A DNA stretch of 64,000 nt. Origin: Kumtagia sp963829135. GTDB lineage: Bacteria; Pseudomonadota; Alphaproteobacteria; Rhizobiales; Rhizobiaceae. Positions 18,927 to 28,535 of this stretch are shown one piece after another. Position 1 is the first letter of the stretch, and each line of letters starts with the position of its first letter. Below the pieces are notes generated by a model. It did not search any database and was not told where the DNA came from. It worked only from the letters and a program-made list of their open reading frames with translations. The stretch is from contig CAWHHO010000005.1 of assembly GCA_963829135.1 (NCBI GenBank), forward strand, positions 434,001-498,000. Reading direction: 5' to 3'. The position numbers and the translations under genes were made by a program.

Positions 18927-20192
18927 TTACCTTCCTCTCAACAAGTTCTGCGCGGCTGCCCCGTAGCCGATGACGAAATGCTCGGCGAAGGGGCCGCCGG
19001 CCATGTCAATGTGGCCGGCATCGCCCTCGATCAGCCTGATGCCGGGCAGCAGGAGGATCTGCCGGATCGTTTCCGGAATGATCGCATAGGCGACGAATTG
19101 GCCAAGGCATTCGTGCGGCCCGAATCCCGTATGCAGATAGGATGTGCGACGGCGGACGCGAAATTCGTCAGGCTCGTGGAAGACACCGGGATCGAACATG
19201 GCCGAGCCGATACCCACTGCAATAATCGACCCGGCCGCAACCGTGGTCTCGTGCTGGCTGCCCGGCGCGAGAACCGCCGGTTCGGCGGCGACGCGGGCGA
19301 CAAAGGTGGTCATCGGGTTAAACCGCAGCGCTTCCCAAACGATCGCGTCGAATTCTGCGTTATCCGGCGATCGAGCCGCTTCGATCGCACGTACGGTGAT
19401 GTCGCGACGCAGCAGGATCTGCTCGGTTGCGTTGACGATGGCTTGCGACGTCGTTTCGATTGCACCGACCAGCAGGCCACAGATGTTGCTCACCACCTGC
19501 TCGGTATCGAGGCCAGAGAGACCGCCCGCGGTCATTCGCAGCAAACGCGAAACGCTGTCTTCGCCCTTCGCATCGCCCCAGGGCTCACGTTCGGCAAGAA
19601 ACGCGCGAATCCACGTCCGCATCTCGGCGCCGGCCGCGTTGCAGGCGTCAATCAGAGAGCGCTCGTTTGTGGGGTTGTGGAACATATCGGCTTGCGTCGC
19701 CCACGACCAGCGCAGCATTTGCCCATCTGGCCCCGGGAAACCGAAGCTTTGCTGCACAACGCGCAATGGCACGAGCCGGGATACGGTCTGCACCACGTCC
19801 AGGGTGGGCGGCGGCACGGCAGCGAGCGCTTCCGCCGCCGTGACTGTCGCCAGCGCACGGATTGCCGGTACGTCCTCCCAACGGAGCACCGCGCGCATCA
19901 CAGATTTGTCGCGCCAGTTCTCCACCGCTCCGTCACGAGCCAGCATGAACGGACCGACTGAATCGTTCATATGCGGCGTGTAGGGCACCCGGAACGTCTC
20001 GTTGCGAGAAAGCGTGTCGACAACGTCCGACCAGCGCGACAGAACCGTGAAGGGCGGCAATGTGAGGACCGGGCGGTTAGCGCGCAATTCACCGAATAGC
20101 GCCCTCCAATCTCGCCTGAGCCACTGATAGAACAGTCCAGTGCGAGCGGGATCGTCCGGAGGCAAGGCATCTAGCACTTCGAGGAATGGCAT
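18927..20192 (-). CDS. cytochrome P450
   Basis: This is a 421-residue soluble bacterial P450. The heme-ligand loop reads TGFGPHECLGQF, with the thiolate Cys in the usual F-x-x-G-x-x-x-C-x-G frame. The ExxR helix is EALRF near residue 290, and the I-helix region is GLLVGAIETTSQAIV (acid-alcohol pair replaced by Glu-Thr). No ferredoxin or reductase gene is adjacent. The Rieske system at 34.3 kb is unlikely to serve it. The physiological substrate is unknown. Confidence 0.9.
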   Translation of the reverse strand: MPFLEVLDALPPDDPARTGLFYQWLRRDWRALFGELRANRPVLTLPPFTVLSRWSDVVDTLSRNETFRVPYTPHMNDSVGPFMLARDGAVENWRDKSVMRAVLRWEDVPAIRALATVTAAEALAAVPPPTLDVVQTVSRLVPLRVVQQSFGFPGPDGQMLRWSWATQADMFHNPTNERSLIDACNAAGAEMRTWIRAFLAEREPWGDAKGEDSVSRLLRMTAGGLSGLDTEQVVSNICGLLVGAIETTSQAIVNATEQILLRRDITVRAIEAARSPDNAEFDAIVWEALRFNPMTTFVARVAAEPAVLAPGSQHETTVAAGSIIAVGIGSAMFDPGVFHEPDEFRVRRRTSYLHTGFGPHECLGQFVAYAIIPETIRQILLLPGIRLIEGDAGHIDMAGGPFAEHFVIGYGAAAQNLLRGR

Positions 20193-20358
20193 GACGTCGT
20201 TCCTAACTGCTGTGGCCAGACGGCAGAGGCGTGTGCCGGTCTATCGGAAAAGGATCTCAGAATTAGATAATGATGGGAGATGATGCTTGCGCAAAGCCTA
20301 AGTTTCAAATCGTTGAAATATTGCCAGAAACTGCCTTCACGCTTGTCTGCTGCACAGG

Positions 20359-20968
20359 CTAGAACACCGGCTTGGTTGGTGGATTACGAGGATCCTGCGG
20401 CTCTATATTCACCTCATAGGCCAAGGGCCGAGTGGTAATGACTTGGAATCGGCCGTCGACAATTCTCATGGAAAACAGGCCCGCTGCGGCGCCTCTCGGC
20501 GGTATACACGCGCTGGTTTCGCCAACGCGACGGGTGTTTAGATTGATGGTCCTGAAGATGCTGTGTTCGTAGTCAATGTTGTCCTTGGTCATGCGCGCAG
20601 TGCCGACCGCCCTCCCGAAGCCTGCGTTCAGAGTCCTTTACACACGCACCATGATTGCCAACCTTGCGAGTCGTCACATCTTCATAGTGACATGACCCGT
20701 CCGGGGATTTGGACCACATCTTGTGAGCATAATGCAGCACACCGCCTTCAAACTTGATGAAGGCGAGCGCCAGGCATTGATAATGGCCGCCTACCCGCTT
20801 GCTGCGCTTACTGACGTTTCTGACCTCACCATAATAGACCGGGTCGCCCGTCTCCTGTGTCCAGAACTTGAGACGCGATGCAATCTCGGCAGGGTCAGTG
20901 ATAGTCTGCGCGGCAACACTCGACGACGCGCCGACAATCAAAATGAACGAGATCAATGCCCTCCACAT
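20359..20968 (-). pseudogene. secreted protein of unknown function, frameshifted
   Basis: The upstream frame starts at the ATG at 20968 (AGAGGAGG six bases upstream) with a signal peptide MWRALISFILIVGASSSVAA. It ends out of frame soon after GNHGACVK. A second open frame continues as MTKDNIDYEHSIFRTINLN and ends PRNPPTKPVF. Removing one A from the AAA run (complement of 20637-20639) joins them into a 202-residue protein reading GACVRTLNAGFGRAVGTAR across the joint. I recognise no family. It lies between the P450 and the RoxA-like cytochrome genes. Confidence 0.55.
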
Positions 20969-21172
20969 GATATCCTCCTCTGACAAAATCAGCCACCTAA
21001 GTTCTCACGCTCTGCGGGCTTTGGCAAGAAACTTTGCGCAGATGGAAAACTGATACTATTGTCTTTCTTTATGTGAGGTGGAACACAGCGGTGGCAAAGT
21101 AAGTTTTGCGAACTTGCAACCAAGTAAGTGTCCGTCTCAACCCCAAGTAATATTTGCTTGAAGGAAGCAAAA

Positions 21173-21191
21173 GTGATAAATGGATTATCAC
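21173..21191. promoter_or_regulatory. perfect inverted repeat in AT-rich intergenic DNA
   Basis: Arms GTGATAA (21173-21179) and TTATCAC (21185-21191) flank a 5-base centre. They lie in a strikingly AT-rich stretch upstream of the small secreted gene and downstream of the cytochrome gene. It could be an operator. No regulator is obvious. Confidence 0.35.
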
Positions 21192-21263
21192 CCATTATAT
21201 TATATATGGCGATAAATAGTTCGATCCCATCTCAGGACCTCCGGCGGTCTGCATCGGCGACGG

Positions 21264-23177
21264 TCATATCGTCTTTAAGAACTCAATCAGTGCCCGCCGC
21301 TCGTCCGGTGTAAGCCTGCGTCCGATAATCCCATTCCCATTTGACCCATCGTTGAATTCATGGCCGGTATTGCGGTTGCCCCGCAACGCTGTATCCAGCC
21401 TGAAACCTCCAGTAAACCGCCCGGCTTCCGGGTCGGTTTTCGCGCCGAGGCAACGCAGGTCAAGGTTGTCCTCAGGCGCGGCCGATGCCGTTATCTGGTA
21501 GCCCATGCAGACAGGATCGTACTCGCGCCGCCCCAGGTAGAATGTCTTCGGCCGTTCCGAAACGGGTGAAAGCAGCGCATAGATATTGGGTACGGCGCCG
21601 TTATGAACGAAAGGCGGCGTTGCCCACACCCCGTTAAGTGGGCGCATCTTGTAAGCGAGCGGGGATTGGATCTCGTTTGGCCTGAACCCATTCAACTCGG
21701 GGCGTTCGGATTCAGGAACGTTGTGAGTACTATACCAATTATTCACCACCTTCTCGACCAGTTGGCCAAGGGCTGGCCCAAACTCGTTCGTGGTGATTCC
21801 TAAACTGGGGGGAATCGCGACCTTTCGATTCCTGAGGTCCTCCGCGTGCGCCGGATCGGTGCCGAGGTCGCTGATCGCCTTCGTTTCAATTTCAAGATAG
21901 CGCTGCTTGAAGCTGTTTGGTGGCAACCACGCCTTCGAGGCCCAGAATGCCTTGGTGCCGACCGGCGGCAAGTGGCAGTCCATGCACAAATTTTCGTAAA
22001 GCACACGGCCCTTCTCGGCGAGTGCGTGGTCGATGGGTCCCAGGATCTCCTCTGGCCATTTCGGCGCCTTCAGTCCCGTGAAGCCGTTTGTTTCACTGGG
22101 CTGATTCCCCGCGATCCACCTCTCAATGTTGGCAAGCGTCTTCACCTGAACCTCGGAACTGAATAATCCTCTCTCGGGGTCGGTTAGATTGGTCAACGCA
22201 GAAACTCCGATCGCTTCGCCCGCGTTGCGCACCATCGGCTGCATGATCGACGCGTTGTACTGCACCCAATCGAACCAGGGAGTGGTCCAGATGTGAGGAA
22301 AGTTCACTGGCGCCGTGGTGCCGGCATAGTTTTTTTCTCTGGCCTCCGGACCCATGGATAGCCCGAACACCTGGTTCCCGATGCGGTTCAAGGCGTCCAG
22401 ACGGCCGTAACCTTCTTCAACGCTCGTGGCGGCGACTTTCTTGTCGAGCTTCCTTACAATATCGAGTTGGTTCCAGACCGCAGTCAGCTGTTCGCCCAAT
22501 GCGGCCTTGTCCTCGTCGCTAGTGTCCTCGCCCAGGACATTTTTAGCAAAACGATCAAAGCGATCGGAGAAGAGGCTTAGAAAGCGGTTGGAAGAGAGAC
22601 GCGTAAACAGAACCGAAATTCCAAGTCCTTGTCGGAACTTGCCGAGATCGGTCAGAGCCGGGCCACCCTCTATGAGTATGGTCGTGCCGCGATAGGTGAG
22701 CCGCCCGGTGTGGCACGAGGCGCAGGTAAATCCGAGCCGAGTCATGGGCTCCTTGGTTCGCGGATTGAGCCACGGCTGCCCTGCCACGGTGCGCATCGTC
22801 CCGCCTCGTGCAAAGCCTACCGGCAGCTGATTCTCGCCGCCCTTGGTGGCGCCGGGGATAAAACCATATCGATCAAGATAGGCCGGGTCGCTTAGGCGAC
22901 CAACGTCTCCCAAGAGCGAAAGCCGTGGCTGCTCCAGCGCGATGAACCATTCATAGGGAATGTTTAGGGTCTGGGTGCCCTGGTCGGCATGGTGAAATTC
23001 TTCACGTTGCCTCTGGTCCCAACCCTGATCGAGCCACACTGAGTTTTTGATCGGCGCGTAGTCTGGCAAACTGACCGTAAGCTTGTCTCGATAAAGTTTA
23101 AGACCGACAAGCGCCACAGCGATAACCAAGGCCGCTCCGAGGCCAATTCCGATCCTGACGCCACGTTGCGTAATCAC
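21264..23177 (-). CDS. RoxA-like di-heme c-type cytochrome
   Basis: This is a 637-residue protein with an N-terminal membrane anchor or uncleaved signal (residues 8-27). It has two CxxCH heme sites: C152-A-S-C-H156 and C398-M-D-C-H402. Size, spacing and flanking motifs (FTCASCHTGRL and CMDCHLPPVGTKAFW) fit the CcP/MauG-related family that contains the rubber oxygenase RoxA. The start codon appears to be GTG (23177). The function may be periplasmic oxidation or peroxidase activity. The distal-heme residues were not verified. No maturation genes are nearby. Confidence 0.8.
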   Translation of the reverse strand: MITQRGVRIGIGLGAALVIAVALVGLKLYRDKLTVSLPDYAPIKNSVWLDQGWDQRQREEFHHADQGTQTLNIPYEWFIALEQPRLSLLGDVGRLSDPAYLDRYGFIPGATKGGENQLPVGFARGGTMRTVAGQPWLNPRTKEPMTRLGFTCASCHTGRLTYRGTTILIEGGPALTDLGKFRQGLGISVLFTRLSSNRFLSLFSDRFDRFAKNVLGEDTSDEDKAALGEQLTAVWNQLDIVRKLDKKVAATSVEEGYGRLDALNRIGNQVFGLSMGPEAREKNYAGTTAPVNFPHIWTTPWFDWVQYNASIMQPMVRNAGEAIGVSALTNLTDPERGLFSSEVQVKTLANIERWIAGNQPSETNGFTGLKAPKWPEEILGPIDHALAEKGRVLYENLCMDCHLPPVGTKAFWASKAWLPPNSFKQRYLEIETKAISDLGTDPAHAEDLRNRKVAIPPSLGITTNEFGPALGQLVEKVVNNWYSTHNVPESERPELNGFRPNEIQSPLAYKMRPLNGVWATPPFVHNGAVPNIYALLSPVSERPKTFYLGRREYDPVCMGYQITASAAPEDNLDLRCLGAKTDPEAGRFTGGFRLDTALRGNRNTGHEFNDGSNGNGIIGRRLTPDERRALIEFLKTI

Positions 23178-23747
23178 CTTCGGCTCCCCCCGCGCAGAAA
23201 ACCACAGATTTGCTGGAGCACTCCATATGGTACGACAGAATGATGCTCTAATTGACCGCTGAACCGAAGATGCGCGTTCGAGAAACCATAGGCTTAAATT
23301 CGCTCAGCCGCTTCTATATTTAGCGCCCGCTCAGTGCGGTCAGTCACGTGGACTTCGAGTCGATCCGTTGTTTGTGGCTAGCACGATGTGTCGAGATAGA
23401 CAACGGTCAGTCGAGGCCGGTGCACCCCGAGGCGCGTATCGTGGATGGCTTACTGTACGCTTACCCGGCATAGCCCTGTACTCGCCAGCAATGCGGGCAT
23501 CTGCCAACACGCGTCAATAATGGCTGTTGCCACCTCGCGCGAAGCGGCCGTGCTTTATCCCCTACCGTACAGCGTTTGGGCGACCTGGACATTGATCTGC
23601 TGCCGAAGCTGCTCACATAGGAATTTGCAAAGATTGCTGCTCCCGCAGTATCGGCCAGGACACGGAAGGTAGTGCGGTTTGTTCGCGACTTGCTGCGCCG
23701 ACGAACGAGGCTCTGGTTCGATCAGGCAAGTCCCCGCAATTTCGGGG
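23178..23747. other. 570-base region without a supported gene
   Basis: Rightward frames (23445-23672, 23679-23921) lack domain character and the second is opposite to a real gene. A short inverted repeat (CCCCG 23732-23736, CGGGG 23743-23747) sits directly after the cyclase gene stop on its strand, but no T-run follows. Low coding quality here suggests old, eroded or regulatory DNA. Confidence 0.4.
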
Positions 23748-25076
23748 TCAACTCGCCAGCGAATAAAGTTCCCAGGTTTCGGGAATGCCTTTCATTTCGC
23801 GAAACCCAACTGGGGAAAACTTCAAGCCCGAGCCGACGGCCAAGTCTTTCACCGTCCGCGATGCAAAGATCGACCCAGGCGTCGCTTCCGACATGATGCG
23901 TGCCGCCAGATGCACTGCTAGTCCATGCAAATCGTCGTTCCGGCGCTCGCATTCCCCGGTGTGAATACCTGTTCGCAGCTCCAGCCCCAGAGCCTTCGCG
24001 TCTCGCACCATATCAACGCCAAATTCGATTGCGGATGTCGGCCCGGGAAAAGCCAGCATATATCCATCACCCGTATGTTTGATTTTCTGTCCACCAAATG
24101 CCGCAACACGTCGGCTTACATTGTCGTCAAAATGCTCGAGCACGGTTCGCCATCTGTCATCTCCCATAACACTGAGAGCTTTTGTCGAATCGACTATATC
24201 CGTCATCAGTACGGTCACGAGTGAGCGTCCTGTCTTGGGGTGCGTTCGCATACCGGTGAGAAATTCTTCAATTTCTCCAATCAGACGGTCCTGATCCCCA
24301 TAGTGGGGGATATGGTCCTCACCGGGCAATAAACGAAACTCAGCGGAGGGAATGCGCTGGGCCAAATAGCGCCCCTCTTCGGGAGCCGCCCAACGGTCTC
24401 CTTCACGGTGCAAGACAACTGTCGGTACCTGTATGGCAGGAAGTATCTCACGAATGTCGATCTCAAAATTAAGCCGCGCGATCAGTTCAGCAGTCTGCGG
24501 ACTTGCTGCGTATCGCAGATAGGCTGCAAACCAATTCTGTGCCGCGAAGTCACCGGCGACACTTGGCGCACCGTCGGAAAGATCAAAGGGCCCGCCCCAA
24601 TTGTCCATGAGCGATTTCACACGGAGATCCATCCCTTCGCGCGTCCGGCCCCAAGGATAGTCGGGAGCCCACCCGCCTCGTGCAAAGCAGCCGTAGAGCA
24701 CCAATGCGCGTACCCTTTCCGGGTGGGTCGCCGCAAAGAGGCAAGCCATATTACCGCCTTCGGACACACCAAAGAGCGCGGCGTGCTCAGAATCTGCACT
24801 GTCGAGGACGGCTTTGATGTCCTCGGCCCTCTGCTCAAGGGTGGGGAAGCCAACAACACGGTCGGACATCCCGGTGCCGCGTTTGTCGAAGAATATCAAA
24901 CGCGAAAAGCGACCGAGTTTGGTGAGAAATCGGGCGTACTCCGGACTTTCCCAAGCATACTCTATGTTGCTCAACCAACCCTGAGTATAGAGCAAATCGA
25001 TTGGGCCTTCGCCAACGATTTGATACGCGATCGAGATGTCGCCGCATCGGGCATAGCGTGTCTCAGGTCTTTGCAT
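23748..25076 (-). CDS. alpha/beta hydrolase fused to class III adenylate/guanylate cyclase domain
   Basis: The two-domain protein has 442 residues. Residues about 1-265 are an alpha/beta hydrolase with the elbow GVSEGGNM and a late His in the EDHIPHYGD loop. Residues about 275-440 are a class III nucleotidyl cyclase homology domain with the metal-binding Asp in VLMTDIVDSTKAL, KHTGDGYMLAF and RTGIHTGECE. The frame opens at 25136, but ATG 25076 (MQRPETRYA) matches the usual family start. Such fusions are common in Mesorhizobium and relatives. The hydrolase part may be a ligand sensor. It is a single gene. Confidence 0.85.
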   Translation of the reverse strand: MQRPETRYARCGDISIAYQIVGEGPIDLLYTQGWLSNIEYAWESPEYARFLTKLGRFSRLIFFDKRGTGMSDRVVGFPTLEQRAEDIKAVLDSADSEHAALFGVSEGGNMACLFAATHPERVRALVLYGCFARGGWAPDYPWGRTREGMDLRVKSLMDNWGGPFDLSDGAPSVAGDFAAQNWFAAYLRYAASPQTAELIARLNFEIDIREILPAIQVPTVVLHREGDRWAAPEEGRYLAQRIPSAEFRLLPGEDHIPHYGDQDRLIGEIEEFLTGMRTHPKTGRSLVTVLMTDIVDSTKALSVMGDDRWRTVLEHFDDNVSRRVAAFGGQKIKHTGDGYMLAFPGPTSAIEFGVDMVRDAKALGLELRTGIHTGECERRNDDLHGLAVHLAARIMSEATPGSIFASRTVKDLAVGSGLKFSPVGFREMKGIPETWELYSLAS

Positions 25077-25549
25077 GGCTACCTGGCGAATTGTGTGAGG
25101 GCTGTAAAGGTCACCCCTTGCTGTGAGCGTTCGCAAACCGACGATGGCAAAAATGAGGGTCAGATGTCATGAGAACCGCGTCTGTAAGACTGAAAATAAG
25201 ATTGAGAGCTTGAGCTACCCTTCTCTGCCCATGGCGTTGGCATGCATCTGATCTTCTCTACTGGTCAAAAAAAAGTAGCACATCCTCAAGGATGCGCTGC
25301 AATCCGACCAGCCAAGACAGTATACTCGTTATTGGAGGCGCGCTACTTGTTCGCCTGACTTGCAAAGCTTTGAGGAATGATTGTAGCGAGATTGATCCGA
25401 TGAAGCCTCCCCGGTGGCAGGGGCCCAGGGCGCCAAAGGAATGCCCGCTTTCGAGATCAACGACAGACCGCTCGACCTCAGGACCGCATGGCCTCGTCTG
25501 GCTTCAGTGAAATGTCATTTGCTTTGTCCGCGCGCCACTCAAATGGAGA
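25077..25549. other. divergent intergenic region, cyclase and metalloprotease genes
   Basis: There are 473 bases. A rightward frame from 25414 overlaps the next gene in another frame and contains MPAFEINDRPLDLRTAWPRL. This could be a short peptide or gene remnant, but nothing supports it further. TATACT near 25321 is a possible -10 box without a clear -35. Confidence 0.35.
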
Positions 25550-26380
25550 ATGACCATGGGCAAATACCTGATTGTCGTGAAGAATTTTCAAAAGCACGTA
25601 CCAAAGGCCCTGCAGAAATCTGTGAGAGCAGCGATTGAATCGAAATTCAAAGAATTTGATGTGGTCTTTGATTTCGATGGCAAGAAACTACCCCGAGACC
25701 TGGTGGTAGCGTTTTCCGATGGCATTCCACTCATGACAATATTCGGCGAAAGTTCGCGCATGGATTTCAATGGCGAGGAGGATGCGGGTGATGCCACCAT
25801 CTACGTTGGCACGATGATGGCTTATCGTCTGGAGGTGAGCGAGGGAACTTGCGAGAAGGCATTTCCGGAAACAGAAGAATCCTTGGGTTCGCTTATCGCC
25901 AATACGGCCATTCACGAAATCGGGCATATGCTCGGTTTGAACAAGGACGGATTTGATGACGGCGGGCACACGTCTGATCCGGAGAATGTGATGCATTCTC
26001 CCAAGCCCGGCTCATTGAAGGTCTTCCCCTCTTTCACCTATACGGTGCAGAGCGGCGATACTTTGCTAGGCATCATCGAAAGATTCAAGAATGGTAGCCT
26101 GGACAAATGCGCCAGGGGGCCATCGACCCTTAAGCTGGAATTCGTGCGGGACTTCGAGCCGAACAAGGCGCCTGGCTTTATCCGCGACCCAAAAAAGGGC
26201 AAGGCGATCGACGTAATACACCCTGGGGAGAAAGTTGCGCTTCCCACCCATACACTACGGCCCAAGGAGTATCGCGCCAAAAATTTTCCCTGGCTGCTCG
26301 GCGACAAGAGTTTTACCAAGGAGCAGAAGGACAGGATGAAACAGTTCATCGCGTCCCGGCTCAGGGCAGGACTGGGCTGA
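25550..26380 (+). CDS. metzincin-like zinc metalloprotease with C-terminal LysM-like domain
   Basis: The 276-residue protein has H120-E-I-G-H124-x-x-G127-x-x-x-D131 (HEIGHMLGLNKD), followed by a Met-turn-like DPENVMHS (M146). This is the layout of metzincins. The third ligand is not the usual His spaced three after Gly. D131 or the later H138 (GGHTSD) might serve. The C-terminal third reads FTYTVQSGDTLLGIIERF and VIHPGEKVALP, which is LysM-like but with an insertion. There is no signal peptide. The domain order suggests action at or near peptidoglycan. How it is exported is unclear. Confidence 0.65.
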   Translation: MTMGKYLIVVKNFQKHVPKALQKSVRAAIESKFKEFDVVFDFDGKKLPRDLVVAFSDGIPLMTIFGESSRMDFNGEEDAGDATIYVGTMMAYRLEVSEGTCEKAFPETEESLGSLIANTAIHEIGHMLGLNKDGFDDGGHTSDPENVMHSPKPGSLKVFPSFTYTVQSGDTLLGIIERFKNGSLDKCARGPSTLKLEFVRDFEPNKAPGFIRDPKKGKAIDVIHPGEKVALPTHTLRPKEYRAKNFPWLLGDKSFTKEQKDRMKQFIASRLRAGLG

Positions 26381-26668
26381 GGGGGAACCTTCGCGGCGAA
26401 ACCACCGCCTTGGGTTTCGTGACATAGCGCTCCATTGTGATCGCCAAATACCGTCTGTCTGGGGGCAATGTCGCGTCTCCTAATCGCTTTGATAGACGCT
26501 CGTATAACCGCCGCCACCGAGATCGGAGCAGAATACGTGGCCGCCCGCCATCGATGCCGCCGGCAAAGTCGCGATCGTGTCGGAGCGGACCGTATCACGC
26601 GGTTCTGGTCGACTACTTCGACGAAGCTCAGGACCGCGGGTTAAACAGGGCGCCCCTCCCTGAGCGGC

Positions 26669-27464
26669 TTATTCTCCGATCGCACCTGCGATGTTCTGGT
26701 CATAATCTACCAGCGAGCCGGTCATCACACCGGACTGAGGGCTGATCATGTAGCTGACAAGCACCGCCAGTTGATCCGGCTTCACCAGCTGGCCCATCGG
26801 CTGCGAGGCCTCCGCCTTTTCCAGCCAATCGTCGGCGGCGCCATGGAAATTCTTCTGCACCAGCGCTTCGCCGGGCGTGTCCATCCAGCCGGGCAGCACC
26901 GCATTGCAGCGGATGCGGTTCTTTCGATAGCTGTTTGCGACATTCTTGGTCAGGATCGCCAGCGCGCCCTTGCTTGCCGCATAGGGCGCCAGGAACGACT
27001 GCCCGGCATGCGCGGACATCGACAGCACGTTGACGATGGCGCCAGGCTGCTTTGCCTCCAGCAGGTGCTTAACGACGCCCTGCATGAGAAAGAAGGGCCC
27101 GCGTACATTGGTGTTGAAGAGAAAGTCGAACAGCTCCGGCGTGGTTTCCAGCAGAGAGCCGCGCGCCGACGATGCAGCGGCGTTGACCAGCCCGTTGATC
27201 GGGCCGAAGCGCTCTACAGCGGCATCGTATCGCTTTGCCGCAATCGGCCGGATCGGACACATCGGCGCTGATGAAGATTGCCTCCGCGCCGAGCTTTTCC
27301 AATTCCGCGACCGCCACGGCGCCCTTCTCTTTCGACCGGCCCACCAGCGCGATGGACTTGCAGCCTTCCCGTGCAAGCTGTTTCGCGACGGCGAAGCCGA
27401 TGCCCTGTGCGCCGCCGGTGATCAGTGCGCGGGTTGTGCCGTTCCGGGTGGATTCGATGGTCAT
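26669..27464 (-). pseudogene. SDR family oxidoreductase, frameshifted
   Basis: The first frame (ATG 27464 with AGGAGA upstream) gives ALITGGAQGIGFAVAKQLA and IFISADVSDPADCGK. The rest (RYDAAVERFGPINGLVNAAA, catalytic YAASKGALAIL, NRIRCNAVLPGWMDTP) is in another frame. Removing one A from the AAA run (complement of 27234-27236) restores a 264-residue SDR. It is the last gene of the leftward inositol-type operon, 55 bases after the Gfo/Idh/MocA gene. It may oxidise a polyol intermediate. The disruption may be an assembly insertion. Confidence 0.85.
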
Positions 27465-27519
27465 CCGTTGAGTCTCCTGGGGCCGGTCTTCTCCTCCCGT
27501 GTCGGGAGGACGTGAGGTG

Positions 27520-28509
27520 CTACACTTTCACCGTCTTGCCGTCCTTAGCCGACTTCAGCGCGGCGTCCGCCAGCCGAAGCGCCATCAGTCCGTCCCTCCC
27601 GCTCGGCGAAGCCGCCTTCCCCGTGGCTGACGCGTCGATGAAGGTAGCGATCTCGTTGGCGTATGCGTCGATATAGCGCGTCATGAAGAAGTCGTGCAGC
27701 GGCGGGCGGGTATAGCCCTTGCCGTTGGCGAGTTCGATCGACACCGGACGCTGGTTTTCAGCCGAGATCATGCCATCGGAGCCATGCACCTCGATGCGCT
27801 GGTCATAGCCATAGGTGGCGCGGCGCGAGTTGGTGATCACGCATTGCTTGCCGGAGGCCGTCGCCAGGATGACGCTGACGCTGTCGAAGTCGCCCGCCTC
27901 ACCGATCTTTTTGTCGACCAGTACAGAAGCGGTCGCCGTGACCGCCACGGGCTCCTCGCCCAGCAGGAAGCGGGCCATGTCGAAGTCGTGAATGGTCATA
28001 TCGCGGAAAATGCCGCCCGACCGGCCGATATAATCCAGCGGCGGCGGGCCGGGATCGCGCGACGTGATGACAACCTGCTCGACCTTGCCGATGGCACCGT
28101 CGTCGATCGCCTTGCGCACCGCGGCAAAATGGGGATCAAAACGCCGGTTGAAGCCGACCATAAGCGTCGCGCCGGTTTTTTCCACCACGGAAAGGCAATC
28201 TTCAACCCGCTTTACGTCGAGGTCGATCGGCTTTTCGCAGAAAATCGCCTTGCCGGCCTTGGCGAACCGTTCGATCAGGTCGGCATGGGTGTCGGTTGGA
28301 GTGCAGATGACCACCGCGTCGATATCAGCCGCCTTTTCGATTTCGTCGATCGAGCGCACCGCGCAACCATAGGCCGACGCGATATCGTTGGCGGCCTTCT
28401 CGAAGGCATCCGCCACGGCCACCAGCTTCGCCAATGGGTTCGAGCCGATCGCCCGTGCATGCACCTTGCCGATACGGCCCGCCCCGAGCAGGCCAAAACG
28501 AGTTGTCAT
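27520..28509 (-). CDS. Gfo/Idh/MocA family dehydrogenase, inositol 2-dehydrogenase-like
   Basis: This is a 329-residue NAD-dependent dehydrogenase. Its N-terminal Rossmann motif is GLLGAGRIGKVHARAI. CEKPIDLD carries the conserved Lys of the EKP motif, and the second domain has the family's GGIFRDMTIHDFDMARFL stretch with Asp/His active-site residues. The start is ATG 28509, with GGAGGG upstream. Inositol 2-dehydrogenases (IolG) and MocA share this pattern. Sitting in an operon with a ribose/inositol-class importer favours an inositol or inosamine substrate, but the exact one is not readable from sequence. Confidence 0.85.
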   Translation of the reverse strand: MTTRFGLLGAGRIGKVHARAIGSNPLAKLVAVADAFEKAANDIASAYGCAVRSIDEIEKAADIDAVVICTPTDTHADLIERFAKAGKAIFCEKPIDLDVKRVEDCLSVVEKTGATLMVGFNRRFDPHFAAVRKAIDDGAIGKVEQVVITSRDPGPPPLDYIGRSGGIFRDMTIHDFDMARFLLGEEPVAVTATASVLVDKKIGEAGDFDSVSVILATASGKQCVITNSRRATYGYDQRIEVHGSDGMISAENQRPVSIELANGKGYTRPPLHDFFMTRYIDAYANEIATFIDASATGKAASPSGRDGLMALRLADAALKSAKDGKTVKV

Positions 28510-28535
28510 TATCCCTCCTATTTGCCGTTGGTCGG

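Noticed and set aside
18798..19961. Rightward frame of 387 codons
   Set aside because: Antisense to the P450 gene, whose heme loop and ExxR motif are clear.
23732..23747. Terminator for the cyclase gene
   Set aside because: The hairpin is short and no T-run follows on the transcribed strand.
25414..25638. Short rightward gene before the metalloprotease
   Set aside because: It overlaps the better-supported metalloprotease start in another frame. No family seen.
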